A stretch of 64,000 nt of DNA from Loktanella sp. M215 (GTDB taxonomy: Bacteria > Pseudomonadota > Alphaproteobacteria > Rhodobacterales > Rhodobacteraceae), in assembly GCF_021735925.1 (NCBI RefSeq), contig NZ_WMEA01000001.1:533501-597500 (forward strand), read 5' to 3'. Shown here in pieces: positions 16,848-25,155 of the stretch. Position 1 is the first letter of the stretch, and the number at the start of each line of letters is the position of its first letter. The notes beneath the pieces are model-generated. The model was given only the letters and a program-made list of their open reading frames with translations. It had not been told where the DNA came from and did no database searches. A program made the translations under genes and the position numbers.

Positions 16848-17906
16848 ATGGCAAACACCCATACAGACGTATCAACCAACAGTTTATTGCTACCGGATCA
16901 GTTAGGTAAGCTATCGAGTGAACAGAGACAGAAGGTAGTTAATCACACAGACGAACATCGTTTACTAGACGAGTTGGAAGCTAGAAGACTGAGACAATCC
17001 CGAATTGATATCTTTATGAAGAAATGCGCTAATGCTGTTGACAGACGCGACCAGGGTAAGTCTGCATTGACGAAGTCTGAACGTGAGGTGGTTAACTTAG
17101 TGACCGGAGGTGATCGCTATCGTCAGACGCGATTACGCCAAACATTTTCTTGCGTCGCATCCAACCCGTACGCCCGTAACATCTTCTTCGATGGGGTCTA
17201 CAGCCAACTTGAGCAAAACTGGCAGCATCCATCTGCCTCTATGTACTTTGCTACTTTTATTGACCGAGATTGGTGTCTGCCGAAGGGTGCGAAGACTGTG
17301 GATATTGCGTCAATGCAGGCCCGGACTGAAGGTGCCCTTAAAGAGATGGGTTGGGATGCCATACTTTTCTTGGAAATTCAGGCTGTAGCTAACTTGGGCA
17401 AGGTCAAGTTCCTTGCGCACCTTCATGGCTTCCTATGGAAGCGAGGCTCTAAAGGAGTAGGTGTTCGGCGTCTGCAAAATACTCTGAACCAGAAGTTCCA
17501 AGGGATCGGGCACTCAAAGGGCGTAACCTTGATGCTAGTTAAAAAATCTCATCCAAACGCGCTATCGACTAGATTTTTTTATGCGACTAAGCTCCCAGAT
17601 ACAGGAAAGTCTTTTTCACCGGTGCAAAATTCGGAAAAATCTTATAATCTAGATAGCCGAGGGCGCATGAAAGCATCGCATCCCAAAAACTATACCGATT
17701 TAGATGCCCTCAGGACAGCACGGATGCTCGGGCAGCAACAGATAGACGATATTGTGTTTGCGGTCGGAGAGGGAAGTTCCGTTAAGGCCTCGGGAGCGGA
17801 TGCTTTAACGGCTAAAGTTGAGACCCTTTTTCAGGCGAAGCCTGATCCGACACCAGCACGGGTTTCAAAGGCTTTCTCAAAGCTCTTACGGGATCGAGAG
17901 GAATAG
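16848..17906 (+). CDS. Candidate HUH-type replication initiator of the island
   Basis: I cannot name a family, but the 352-residue protein has the ordered motifs of rolling-circle Rep/HUH endonucleases. These are a beta-strand TFIDRDW at about 136-142 (motif 1-like), HLHGFLW at 191-197 (a His-x-His metal site) and FFYATK at 243-248, where Tyr245 would be the nucleophile and Lys248 the helper. The N-terminus is charged and helical and the C-terminus contains a probable DNA-binding tail. A perfect 16-bp palindrome lies about 120 bases downstream. It follows the excisionase-like gene. It may replicate an excised island, or it may be a relaxase-like or an unrelated protein. Confidence 0.55.
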   Translation: MANTHTDVSTNSLLLPDQLGKLSSEQRQKVVNHTDEHRLLDELEARRLRQSRIDIFMKKCANAVDRRDQGKSALTKSEREVVNLVTGGDRYRQTRLRQTFSCVASNPYARNIFFDGVYSQLEQNWQHPSASMYFATFIDRDWCLPKGAKTVDIASMQARTEGALKEMGWDAILFLEIQAVANLGKVKFLAHLHGFLWKRGSKGVGVRRLQNTLNQKFQGIGHSKGVTLMLVKKSHPNALSTRFFYATKLPDTGKSFSPVQNSEKSYNLDSRGRMKASHPKNYTDLDALRTARMLGQQQIDDIVFAVGEGSSVKASGADALTAKVETLFQAKPDPTPARVSKAFSKLLRDREE

Positions 17907-18027
17907 ATAAAAGAATCGCCTAATGTATTGTCAAAAGTGCGTTATGACTTACCAGAGTTTATGGCTACTAAAAATCAAGTTTTGGGAGGTGTAAAGCTCT
18001 AAATCTTGATTGTATTTGGGGACAGAT

Positions 18028-18064
18028 TTTCTCTTGTGACGAATGCGGTTCGTCACAAGAGAAA
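18028..18064. repeat. Perfect 16-bp inverted repeat with 5-base loop
   Basis: The arms at 18028-18043 and 18049-18064 are exact complements around TGCGG. T-rich and A-rich ends are in the wrong order for a plus-strand terminator, which leaves a replication origin, a protein-binding site or a minus-strand terminator as options. Confidence 0.8.
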
Positions 18065-18242
18065 GTTCGTTGTTGGTCATTATATTATAGCACACCTTTA
18101 TGCCAACAAGCTACTTATAACACCATGAAGGCTAACATATGAATTTCATAACACGAAAACCTCGCTGTGGCCCTAGAAGCACGATAATTGCGTTGCTATA
18201 CGTTTCCTGCTTGCCGTTTAGCCTATTTACCGGAAATCGAGT

Positions 18243-18395
18243 TTAAGGGTCTTGCCGGTCGAAATGCGTCTGGCAATATCTCGCACTACAGATCATCACC
18301 CCCTCGTCATCTTCATCTTCTTCAAGCTGTGCGCCGCACTCTTCGCACATGCCCTCGCCAGTCTCAGGATCTTCCATTTCGAACAGCCTTTTCAT
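18243..18395 (-). CDS. Possible 50-residue cysteine-rich (zinc-ribbon-like) protein
   Basis: A short minus-strand frame encodes an acidic protein with CEECGAQ, a long Glu/Asp run, then ICSARYCQTHFD. Four cysteines in two pairs suggest a small zinc-binding knuckle, as in many phage and plasmid proteins. Start ATG at 18395, stop at 18243. There is no obvious ribosome-binding site, and it may be a remnant. The protein-like composition (Cys pairs flanked by Glu) is the only support. Confidence 0.4.
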   Translation of the reverse strand: MKRLFEMEDPETGEGMCEECGAQLEEDEDDEGVMICSARYCQTHFDRQDP

Positions 18396-18786
18396 TCAGT
18401 GATAGGGTGATGTTAAACGCTTTTTGCCGGATGCCAATAGGAGATTTAGTTAATCCTGTGAGTGCTATCACCGGCTGAAGCGAAATTTTCAGTTATGCAC
18501 GCACTTAAGTGAAAGTCTTTACTTTTAATTCGGTTGCTCCAACCGTTGACTGGGTGCAAAATCTCGCGCGCGTAAATCGATAGTTAAGCCGATTCATCTG
18601 GGGGAGCTTCAGTGACTTGCGGGGCGAACCCGTCTTGACTGGGTACTTAAAAAGTCGTCCATCACAACGGTTGATCCCAAATAGACTGATTTCCGGGCTC
18701 TCTCATCGAACTGATGAATGCTAATCTTGGCTGGTATCAATCTAGTCGACGAGAGGGGCTGCCCCAAGTGGTTCTTCAGCACCCTG

Positions 18787-19197
18787 TTAGATCTGCTGAC
18801 CTTCAGGCACGCTATCCAACAGTGCCGATATGAAGCGGGACCGGCTTAACTCCGATCCTGAGTAACGCTTTATGGCCGCGACGCTGACGATCCGCCCTGA
18901 GCGGCGAACCTTGATGTAGGTGGCGTCCAGCCAGAGGTAGGGCCACTCGCCCTCCAGCGGTCTGTTGAGGAAAGCGTCAACACGTTCGTCGATCTCGACG
19001 CATAGGCGCGAGACCTGGCTCTTGGAGGCGCCGGTCATGCCTATCGCTTCCACCAGATCATCGACTGAACGACTAGAAACGCCCCAAATGTAGGCTTCTT
19101 GGATCACAGCTGTCATCGCCTTTTTCGAGGCCCGACGGGGCTCAAGAAACTCCAGAAAATATGACCCCTTCCTCGATCGGTAGGTCAGTTTCGGAAC
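18787..19197 (-). pseudogene. IS256-family transposase fragment
   Basis: The frame encodes [16 protein letters not shown], then [40 protein letters not shown] and [20 protein letters not shown], the central part of mutator/IS256 transposases including the first catalytic Asp. It begins after an in-frame stop and loses similarity after IVSVAAIK, so both ends are missing. A remnant only, evidence of earlier insertion activity in the island. Confidence 0.85.
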
Positions 19198-19448
19198 TCA
19201 ACCCTACCGGAGAACGTCCATGGCCGCTCAGAACCCGCGCGGGCTTCGCCTCAGCTACCCGAGGCTCAACTCCGCCCGCGCTACCGTCGGAATTACACCA
19301 CGCCCCGAGGCACTATCCAAGCGTTGGTTTGTCGATGTGACGACCTTTGCAGAACTACAAATGGGCGCTATGACTACAGATAGCGAAACGTCATGGTGAC
19401 TCTATCGCTAAGGGATAAGAGTCTCACACGAATATTAGGGTTATCTTC

Positions 19449-19634
19449 ATGTCAAAAGACGAAAGGCGTAAATCTATTAATGAAGGTTTGAGTTCTGAAA
19501 ATCTTAAGAAAGGCCTAAGCTCTGCGAATCTTCAATCAGCGCTGAGTAAACCGCCAGCTCCGTCTCGTGGTCAACCATCAGATACGGGTCAGAATCAGGG
19601 ACCCTCAAATAATACGCAGAACGGTGACAAGTAA
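19449..19634 (+). CDS. Small hypothetical protein upstream of the CHAT locus
   Basis: The 61-residue protein has an N-terminal half with an imperfect repeat (GLSSENLKKG, GLSSANLQSA) likely to form an amphipathic helix, and a disordered C-terminal half rich in Pro, Ser, Gln, Asn and Gly. No family recognised. Its stop is 13 bases before the start of the next gene and the following two genes share its strand and low G+C, so the three may form one operon. It could be a regulator or inhibitor of the membrane protein or protease; this is speculation from position only. Confidence 0.5.
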   Translation: MSKDERRKSINEGLSSENLKKGLSSANLQSALSKPPAPSRGQPSDTGQNQGPSNNTQNGDK

Positions 19635-19647
19635 TGTCGTTGAAGCG

Positions 19648-20151
19648 ATGATGACAGATGATGTTGTCATATCGGCTTGCGCTGCATTGCTTTCCGCTTT
19701 TGCTGCTATTTTATCTGCGCTAGCTGCTGTAATCGGCTTGGGGTTCATTGGTTGGCAGATAAGGCAAGCGCGGAAAACTTCTGACTTTACAACGCTTCAG
19801 GCGTTCTTGAAGGATGCCAAGGATTGCGAAAATGCCTTAATGTCGGATAATCTAGGTGATGGACGAAAGGCGTTTATAGAACTCATGAATTTTCTGGAAA
19901 TCTACGCAGTGGCCCTAAATAAGGGGCTAGTACCAAAAGTCAGTCGTGATGTTATTCGTCTAAAGTTATGCGATTCTTTAGCAGTTATACAGAATGCGCC
20001 AAAATGGCATGTCGTTTTGGAGGAGGCTATATCTAGTCCGGAAACCTTTGAGGAATTACAGAAATTTATGACCAAAAATAAGTGTAGAATCGTGGCATTG
20101 CAAAAAGCACAAGCGGCTCTCGATGCGCAAAAGGTAGATTTGCCAAGATAA
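19648..20151 (+). CDS. Membrane-anchored protein paired with a CHAT-like protease
   Basis: The 167-residue protein has one strongly hydrophobic N-terminal segment (ISACAALLSAFAAILSALAA and on to IGLGFIGWQI), then a basic RQARKTSDFTTLQAF start of a helical cytoplasmic domain of about 120 residues. The architecture, one membrane helix plus a helical cytosolic domain, is common in prokaryotic defence effectors but I do not recognise the family. Start is ATG at 19648, with 19651 as alternative. It lies 73 bases before the protease gene on the same strand. Proteolytic activation of this protein by its neighbour is a hypothesis only. Confidence 0.6.
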   Translation: MMTDDVVISACAALLSAFAAILSALAAVIGLGFIGWQIRQARKTSDFTTLQAFLKDAKDCENALMSDNLGDGRKAFIELMNFLEIYAVALNKGLVPKVSRDVIRLKLCDSLAVIQNAPKWHVVLEEAISSPETFEELQKFMTKNKCRIVALQKAQAALDAQKVDLPR

Positions 20152-20224
20152 AATATTATGGTGGCTTGATCCATTACCTATATTTGTATATAAGAGGTCA
20201 AATTTCTCAGAGTTTGGGGCCGAA

Positions 20225-20836
20225 ATGGCGAAAACCATTGCAGATGTTTTTATCATTGAGACTCTTAACCCCGATGATGAAGGTAATGGTCGTTTCGAAG
20301 GGAGTAGTATTTCGCATCTACTCCGACTTCACGGGAAAATGCCAAGGTATAGATACGTTCGGACTCGAAAGTGCTTTGAGAGCGCTCTAAACGATTTTGG
20401 GGTATCGGGGTATCGTTATTTGCATATCTCGGCTCATGCAAATTCAGGTGGGATGGTTACTACAAACGATGAAGAGATAGCTTATGGTGAACTATCGGAC
20501 CTACTTACGCCACACTTGAAGGGAAAGCGTCTATTTCTATCAGCTTGCGCAATGGTACATGATGATATGGCTAAGGCGATCATACCGAAGACTGGATGTT
20601 ATTCTGTTGTGGGTCCTAGCGAAGATATTGAGTTTGCAACTGCAGCAGTATTTTGGCCGGCAATATACCATATGATGCTTTCTCAAAATGGTTCTGCGAT
20701 GAAGCATCCGGAACTCAAGGAAAACCTTAGGCGGGTGACGGATCTATTCGGAGTTGATATTGGATACTATTCAATTTCTAAGAAGCTTAAACGCGGATAT
20801 AGTCGAAACTTTCTGTTCAAGAACAAAACTAACTGA
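20225..20836 (+). CDS. CHAT/caspase-like cysteine protease
   Basis: The 203-residue protein shows the caspase-fold core: YRYLHISAHANSGG with His71 after a hydrophobic strand, and LKGKRLFLSACAM with Cys108 ending the next strand, the His-Cys dyad of CHAT (clan CD) peptidases. The N-terminal part (ADVFIIETLN) fits the first strand. No TPR or sensor domain is fused, so it is a minimal protease domain. A GGGG sequence precedes the ATG. CHAT proteases act in several bacterial immune systems, for example activating gasdermins or acting with CRISPR type III-E, but here the partner is a single-span membrane protein. Substrate unknown. Confidence 0.65.
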   Translation: MAKTIADVFIIETLNPDDEGNGRFEGSSISHLLRLHGKMPRYRYVRTRKCFESALNDFGVSGYRYLHISAHANSGGMVTTNDEEIAYGELSDLLTPHLKGKRLFLSACAMVHDDMAKAIIPKTGCYSVVGPSEDIEFATAAVFWPAIYHMMLSQNGSAMKHPELKENLRRVTDLFGVDIGYYSISKKLKRGYSRNFLFKNKTN

Positions 20837-21255
20837 CTGCGTTATGTGCGTTGAGCTGTTATATATTCTTCGTGCAGCGATCACTCTTTTTTTGCCTTCC
20901 AGACTATGTCGCGTCTTCGCCTTTGCAATCCTATCTTCAAGCTTCGTCGCATGCTCGTCGCTGAGACGCATCAACGCTGCGACATGGTTATCCGTGAATT
21001 CCTCGAAGTCGTCAGCCTGAACATCTTAGATCGCCGCGCAGGCGACAAATAGGCCGCAAAGCTGCGCCTCTAGTTCGCGCATCTTTGGGGCGCGGTTGGC
21101 GTGGATCACATCGCTGGGCAGTACGCCGCAGCAGTTTACCATGAGGTCATTCCCTATGACCGCCTCAAACAGCCGCCGCCAGATACTGTCCAAGGAATGG
21201 GGAGCACCTCAGGGACAAATGTAGCAGGTCCTGAGAGTTGTCATGTCGAGCTGTA
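20837..21255. other. Junction region with coding remnants
   Basis: Between the A+T-rich protease gene and the G+C-richer vsr gene the minus strand carries two short protein-like stretches separated by a stop. One reads SLDSIWRRLFEAVIGNDLMV, then VIHANRAPKMRELEAQL and a stop at 21026. The other reads FEEFTDNHVAALMRLSDEHA. I cannot assign them; they look like remains of a deleted gene. Confidence 0.35.
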
Positions 21256-21732
21256 TCAAGACCTCGCCGGGAAGACGGGGATGGCAGGGATCTCGATGCG
21301 TTTCAGAGCAGTTTCAGGTGTACGTATGAAGTCGGCCAACGACCGGAGGCTTTGCTCGGCCGCCCCTTTGCCGAGAGCGCACTCCCAGACGACCGCAACC
21401 TTCCAGCCTGCTTCTTTTAATGCCTGCTGTGCTCTTGCATCCCTTGCGACGTTGGCATCAAACTTCCTTTGCCAAAATTCGGGCCTCGTAGACACAGTCG
21501 TCGTACGTGCGCAGCCGGAGTGCCGGTGCCAGAAACAGCCATGCACAAAGATCGCCGTGCGCCATTTGGTAAGAACGATGTCCGGAGATCCCGGAAGGGC
21601 CCGGACATCTAGGCGAAAGCGAAATCCGCCTGCATGCAGCGCCTGTCGTACTACAATTTCGGGTTTGGTATCCCTGCGGCCTATGGCCGCCATCATTCGC
21701 GAGCGAACATCGGGCGATACGACATCGACCAT
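21256..21732 (-). CDS. vsr: Very short patch repair endonuclease (Vsr)
   Basis: Vsr nicks next to T:G mismatches that arise by deamination of methylcytosine, protecting the genome from its own cytosine methyltransferase. The 158-residue protein has VRSRMMAAIGRRDTKPEIVV, FRLDVRALPGSPDIVLTKWR (catalytic Asp), and AIFVHGCFWHRHSGC with the zinc-binding Cys and His, all diagnostic. It starts about 80 bases from the oppositely oriented cytosine methyltransferase, the standard vsr-dcm association. In MORC-type systems a Vsr-fold nuclease may also contribute to restriction; the present copy looks like a normal repair enzyme. Confidence 0.93.
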   Translation of the reverse strand: MVDVVSPDVRSRMMAAIGRRDTKPEIVVRQALHAGGFRFRLDVRALPGSPDIVLTKWRTAIFVHGCFWHRHSGCARTTTVSTRPEFWQRKFDANVARDARAQQALKEAGWKVAVVWECALGKGAAEQSLRSLADFIRTPETALKRIEIPAIPVFPARS

Positions 21733-21809
21733 TTTGTTCCTTCCGTATGCTGGACCTGGTATGTGCCGACATTTCGAGGTTAGAAGAGCTTGCAGTAAAG
21801 GAAAAACGC

Positions 21810-23315
21810 ATGAGCAGGCAATTCGGCATCATCGATCTCTTCGCGGGTCCAGGAGGACTTGGCGAAGGGTTTTCAGTTGCGGGCCGCGAAACTGACATCT
21901 CGATGAAAATTCACCTATCCATCGAGAAGGAGGCGACCGAGATCAGGACGCTCCGTCTTCGCTCATTCCTTCGCAATTTCGAGGACGGGTTTCCTGCACG
22001 CTACTACGAAGTACTGAACAACGACCTCGCCATGCCCGACTGGGGCATCCTAAACCCCTTCGAATGGGCGCGGGCGGAAAATGAAGTTCGCCAGCTGGAA
22101 TTAGGGCGGCCCGGCGTGTTCGAGAAAATCACGGAGGTGCTGGATGAGGCGCGCGAAGGCTGCCACGGCGACACGATCCTGATCGGCGGCCCTCCCTGTC
22201 AGGCCTATTCCCTTGCGGGCAGGTCCCGGAACGCCGGCAAGGCCGGGTATGTCCCTGAAGAGGACAATCGCCATTTCCTCTACCGCGAATATGTCGCGAT
22301 CCTGAACAGGCTGCGGCCCGCCGCCTTTGTCCTGGAAAACGTGAAGGGCATGATTTCAAGCAAGGTAGGTGGTGGCGATATTTTCCAGCGCGTGCTGGAC
22401 GATCTCCGCGTTGCTGGGGATGGATACACGTTGCTCCCATTGGCCGCCCCGCGGGTGTCAGACGTTTTTGCCGCGACCGACTTCATCGTCCGGGCGGATG
22501 AGCATGGTGTGCCTCAGGCGCGACACCGGGTCTTCATTGTTGGTATCCGGAGCGACATCGCAATACCAGAGGGGACCGAGCCGCTGCTTCAGAAGGTCGA
22601 TCACGCCGAGCGTGCCGACGTCTATTCGGTTATCGCCACGATGCCTCGCCTGCGCAGCGGTCTAAGCCGAGGTGGTGACGATTTTGACCGCTGGCAGTCG
22701 ATCATACATGACCACGCCGATCGCATTATCGCCAGCAACGAGGTTCCCGACGATATTCGAGCCGCGATGCGGAAGCTCAAGGATAAAGGGCTCGCCACTG
22801 TAACTCAGCGCAGCTCGACGCGGAGCGCGGGAAACATTGCCGAGAGGCAGTCTGCGCTTGACGACTGGCTTCGTGACGCCTCGTTGGACCGCATCATGGG
22901 CCACGAGACGCGAGCACACATTCCGGGCGACCTAGGACGATACCTTTACGCTTCGCTTTTCGCGCAGGAACGCGACAAGTCGCCGAAACTGGGTGATTTC
23001 CCATCCTTCCTCCTTCCGGAGCACAAGAACAGGGACAGCGGGAAGTTCGTGGATCGTTTCCGTGTACAGATCGGAAGCCGTCCATCGAGCACCGTGACAA
23101 GTCACATCTCGAAGGATGGACATTATTTCATCCACCCGGATCCCGCACAGGTCCGGGCCTTGACGGTCCGTGAAGCCGCGCGTCTCCAGACTTTCCCGGA
23201 CAACTACTTCTTCTGTGGAAACAGGACCAAGCAATACCATCAGGTCGGCAATGCCGTTCCTCCTTACTTAGCACTGCAGATCGCTCGGGTCGTACGCGAT
23301 CTGGTCAATGGTTGA
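21810..23315 (+). CDS. DNA (cytosine-5-)-methyltransferase
   Basis: A C5-cytosine methyltransferase with motif I DLFAGPGGLGEGF, motif IV GGPPCQAYSLAG (catalytic Cys near residue 130), motif VI ENVKG, motif VIII QARHRVFIVG, and motifs IX-X RPSSTVTSHI, REAARLQTFPDNY and QVGNAVPPYLA. The variable region before motif IX is long and should determine the target site. ATG at 21810 is preferred because AAAGGA precedes it; an in-frame ATG at 21747 adds 21 residues that overlap the divergent vsr promoter. It protects host DNA from the restriction genes on the opposite strand downstream. Confidence 0.93.
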   Translation: MSRQFGIIDLFAGPGGLGEGFSVAGRETDISMKIHLSIEKEATEIRTLRLRSFLRNFEDGFPARYYEVLNNDLAMPDWGILNPFEWARAENEVRQLELGRPGVFEKITEVLDEAREGCHGDTILIGGPPCQAYSLAGRSRNAGKAGYVPEEDNRHFLYREYVAILNRLRPAAFVLENVKGMISSKVGGGDIFQRVLDDLRVAGDGYTLLPLAAPRVSDVFAATDFIVRADEHGVPQARHRVFIVGIRSDIAIPEGTEPLLQKVDHAERADVYSVIATMPRLRSGLSRGGDDFDRWQSIIHDHADRIIASNEVPDDIRAAMRKLKDKGLATVTQRSSTRSAGNIAERQSALDDWLRDASLDRIMGHETRAHIPGDLGRYLYASLFAQERDKSPKLGDFPSFLLPEHKNRDSGKFVDRFRVQIGSRPSSTVTSHISKDGHYFIHPDPAQVRALTVREAARLQTFPDNYFFCGNRTKQYHQVGNAVPPYLALQIARVVRDLVNG

Positions 23316-23354
23316 CGGCAGACAGCCGTCACCTGAAAGGTGTCGGCTGCTTGA

Positions 23355-25154
23355 TCACTTTAACTCCGGGACACCGCGCAGAGGCGTTCGTATGTGGATG
23401 CTGCGAACCTTTTCCCAGAAGTCTGCACCCTTTGCTATCTCTGAGAACTGCCGCCCACGTCCCCACTTCCTGAAGGCTGCGTTCACTTCGATTGCGCATT
23501 CCATACACACATCCAGCAGTTGCTTCGAAATGCCTTGCTGTAACCAAATCCGTTGCAGGTCGACACGATCACCAAGCTGCTCCGCCAGCAGCGACACTGT
23601 ATAAGTCGCAATGTAGATGTACCCTTGCTGGAAGGTATGCTTCATGTCCTTCTTGCGAATTATCGCTTCGATGGCCTTGAGCAGCAGGACCTTAGCAATC
23701 ATTTCTTTGAACCATATCTCGTTCAGCGGCCGCGGCACAATCGAAGGGTCCTCATCCAGCGCCGCCATGAATGCGGCAAAGTTCTTCTCTCCACCGAGTG
23801 CCACTTGGTATGGCAGCCCGCGCCATGCCTCGAGATACTTGGCAACATCGTTCTTGGTCAGTTTTCGCTTCGAAGGAATCTCATTCAGCATGTCCCTCTT
23901 CTGCGCAGGCGTCCGACCGCGCCTGAGAATTTCCACCTGATATGAACCGGCCGCTCGTTCGTAGAACCAGCGTCCGGTCCCGTCAGGGCACCAAGTCGCC
24001 TTAGATAACTTCTCCAGCTCAACATGAATTTGGCGGTTCGCAGAGAGGTCCGAGGTCTTCACCGCATTTTGGCTGTTGGCGTAACGGGAAATGTTGCCGA
24101 TCAGCTTTTCCCTCCCCTCTGCTTCATCATTCTTCAGGATGATGATTTTCGCAGGTACACTGACTTTTGAGAGGTCGATCCCCTTGTTGTCACGTGTCGC
24201 GAAGTAGATGGAGGAACTTGTCTGACCGCCATTCACGATCTGCAGGCCACGCATACTCGCGACACCTGTCGTGCCGTCCTCTCTTTGGATCAACTGTGCA
24301 TCGTCGCAGACGATCACGAGACCGTTGTTGAAGGCCATGAAGTGCCCCGGCTCTTCAGCTAAGGTCGCCGCAATTCCCTTGTTTACCTTGCTTCTCCCGC
24401 CGAGGAATGAGCGGACGTTTTTCTCTAGCAGCATAGTATTGTAGCGCTCGTAAAGGCTGCGGATGACCTCACCGGGAATTGCTGCGAGGGCATAGTCGTA
24501 GTCCAGTTCCGGCGCTGGTATGTGCACGCAGGGCAGTGGCATGCCGAGGATCTGCTCGAAGTTCAAAGCGATCTCGTCGCGCGGTTTTCCTGACGAGTGG
24601 CGGTACAAGCGCTCGACATCGATCAACTCGACTTGGACTATTCGCCCCTCGACATCTTGGGGCTTCAACCGTTTGGCCTTCGTGAGACCGTCCGTGAGAA
24701 CGAAGATGCGGAACTGATCCAACTTTGGCCAATCCGTCTCTAGTACTTGGACGAGGCCCAAGATCTCGCTGGAGGGATCGAGCCGGTTGAGTAGCTTTCC
24801 GCGCGCGGCGCTGATCGCGAAGTTCAGGGTTTGCTTCGCGACCGCCGTAATTTCTGCTCCAGAGGCATCAGTAAGGGTATCGATTCCTAGGTAATGCGTG
24901 ACAAATAGATCTATCCGAGTCTGATCGTCGGAGAGGGCATATCCGGAAATGCGTAGCGTCGCATTGCCGATCTTGCCGGTCCAATGACAGGTCTCCGGTT
25001 GCCCGGTGAGCCCCGCTTCTGAAATGTCGGTCATAACCAGTTCGCTGAAGACGAGGTCTTCCGACGGATAGTTCAAGTCAGGATCTTCGATCCGCTGGGT
25101 CACGGCTATCCGAACCCTTTCCATGAGATTGGCGTGAAACTCTTCCATTTCCAT
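23355..25154 (-). CDS. AIPR (abortive infection phage resistance) family protein
   Basis: The 599-residue protein has the AIPR family core: YERYNTMLLEKNVRSFLGG, then NKGIAATLAEEPGHFMAFNN, GLVIVCDDA and IVNGGQTSSSIYFAT. AIPR proteins occur in phage-resistance loci; the biochemical role is not known. It is the last gene of a four-gene minus-strand operon (MORC ATPase, Z1 ATPase, DUF4420, AIPR), starting one base after the DUF4420 stop. It converges with the methyltransferase gene 39 bases away, so methylation and restriction parts meet tail to tail. Confidence 0.85.
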   Translation of the reverse strand: MEMEEFHANLMERVRIAVTQRIEDPDLNYPSEDLVFSELVMTDISEAGLTGQPETCHWTGKIGNATLRISGYALSDDQTRIDLFVTHYLGIDTLTDASGAEITAVAKQTLNFAISAARGKLLNRLDPSSEILGLVQVLETDWPKLDQFRIFVLTDGLTKAKRLKPQDVEGRIVQVELIDVERLYRHSSGKPRDEIALNFEQILGMPLPCVHIPAPELDYDYALAAIPGEVIRSLYERYNTMLLEKNVRSFLGGRSKVNKGIAATLAEEPGHFMAFNNGLVIVCDDAQLIQREDGTTGVASMRGLQIVNGGQTSSSIYFATRDNKGIDLSKVSVPAKIIILKNDEAEGREKLIGNISRYANSQNAVKTSDLSANRQIHVELEKLSKATWCPDGTGRWFYERAAGSYQVEILRRGRTPAQKRDMLNEIPSKRKLTKNDVAKYLEAWRGLPYQVALGGEKNFAAFMAALDEDPSIVPRPLNEIWFKEMIAKVLLLKAIEAIIRKKDMKHTFQQGYIYIATYTVSLLAEQLGDRVDLQRIWLQQGISKQLLDVCMECAIEVNAAFRKWGRGRQFSEIAKGADFWEKVRSIHIRTPLRGVPELK

Positions 25155-25155
25155 T

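Larger units (their letters stand above)
17907..18786. other. A+T-rich non-coding stretch with palindromes
   Basis: Beyond the palindrome at 18028-18064 and a possible 50-residue gene on the minus strand (18243-18395), I see no gene. A weaker 7-bp inverted repeat (AATCAAG with CTTGATT) spans 17973-18011. The location after a Rep-like gene makes this a plausible origin region. Confidence 0.45.

Noticed and set aside
20771..20974. 67-codon minus-strand frame after the CHAT gene
   Set aside because: Its second half is antisense to the CHAT gene end; only its first part may be a coding remnant, described as part of the junction region.
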